Below, in pieces: positions 5,240 through 5,289 of a stretch of DNA of 5,289 nucleotides; position 1 is the stretch's first letter, and every line of letters begins with the position of its first letter. This stretch comes from JAENVT01 sp031373785. Lineage in GTDB: Bacteria; Actinomycetota; Acidimicrobiia; Acidimicrobiales; Ilumatobacteraceae. The notes beneath the pieces were generated by a model. That model saw nothing but the letters and a program-made list of their open reading frames with translations, did no database searches and had not been told where the DNA came from. The position numbers were made by a program, and so were the translations under genes. Where the stretch lies: contig JANMNE010000067.1 in assembly GCA_031373785.1 (NCBI GenBank), positions 1 to 5,289 of the forward strand. The letters are read 5' to 3'.

Positions 5240-5282
5240 GGTCCCATCACACTGACGGACAAGTGGTCCCATCATGCTGGCG
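5240..5282 (-). repeat. Right-end transposase-binding repeats R1, R2
   Basis: Read on the minus strand, R1 (5263-5282) is CGCCAGCATGATGGGACCAC and R2 (5240-5257) is CGTCAGTGTGATGGGACC. They start 25 bp apart, the same spacing as L2-L3. The intervening bases CACTTGTCCGTCAG resemble the L2-L3 linker CACCTGTCCGCCAG. The right end thus mirrors L2-L3 and lacks the counterpart of a third copy. Confidence 0.8.
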
Positions 5283-5289
5283 GGCGACA

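Larger units (their letters stand above)
2710..5289 (+). mobile_element. Complete IS21-family insertion sequence (2580 bp)
   Basis: The left end begins TGTCGCCCGCCAG at 2710. The minus strand of the right end begins with the same 13 bases, starting at 5289. Over 29 bp the two ends match at 26 positions, differing only at positions 14-16. The termini start with TGT and end in ACA, and the element encodes adjacent istA and istB genes filling nearly all of it, the standard IS21 plan. Both genes are uninterrupted, so it may be active. The right end coincides with the window edge, so the target-site duplication cannot be checked. The left flank before the element is CTCATGCG. Confidence 0.95.

Noticed and set aside
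1..5289. tRNA, rRNA or CRISPR array
   Set aside because: No T-loop/acceptor pattern, rRNA sequence or regularly spaced repeat-spacer array was seen; the only regular repeats are the IS21 end repeats.

Overview
The window looks like accessory (plasmid or integrated conjugative-element) DNA from a high-GC actinobacterium. The base composition, the actinobacterial style of the TrwC/TraA (MobF) relaxase and the IS21 genes all point that way. A finer placement, such as Acidimicrobiia, is only a guess. Nothing here is a housekeeping gene.

Layout from left to right. (1) Positions 1-141 are the left end of an IS3-family insertion sequence: its terminal inverted repeat and the first 29 codons of its leftward OrfA. 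(2) The IS3 end has cut a leftward MobF relaxase gene (139-1053) after residue 304, and the first three bases of the insertion sequence supply the stop codon. (3) Upstream of the relaxase on the same strand is a small helix-turn-helix/excisionase-like DNA-binding gene (1135-1473). (4) A non-coding stretch (1474-1755) carries a hairpin, a perfect 12-bp palindrome and a short direct repeat. It is a plausible control region or oriT for the relaxase module. (5) A complete leftward toxin-antitoxin operon follows (1756-2432 plus promoter): a Phd/YefM-type antitoxin and a VapC-type PIN-domain RNase, with a one-base stop/start overlap and a palindromic operator over the promoter. (6) A short non-coding stretch (2499-2709) contains two strong inverted repeats. 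One is a 54-nt compound hairpin whose base lies 5 bp from the next element. (7) A complete, apparently intact IS21-family element (2710-5289, 2580 bp) encodes IstA (DDE transposase) and IstB (AAA+ helper) rightward. It has 29-bp imperfect terminal inverted repeats and five copies of a roughly 20-bp transposase-binding-type repeat.

How the parts work together: the relaxase, small DNA-binding protein and toxin-antitoxin operon are what one expects on a conjugative or mobilizable plasmid or integrated element, for transfer plus post-segregational maintenance. The transfer function is probably dead here because the relaxase has lost its helicase half. The toxin-antitoxin operon and IS21 look intact. 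Nothing is clearly a new system. The observations most worth checking are a hairpin that buries the istA start codon, the 54-nt structured element beside IS21, the relaxase with Gln in place of its first metal-binding His, and the candidate oriT/operator region.
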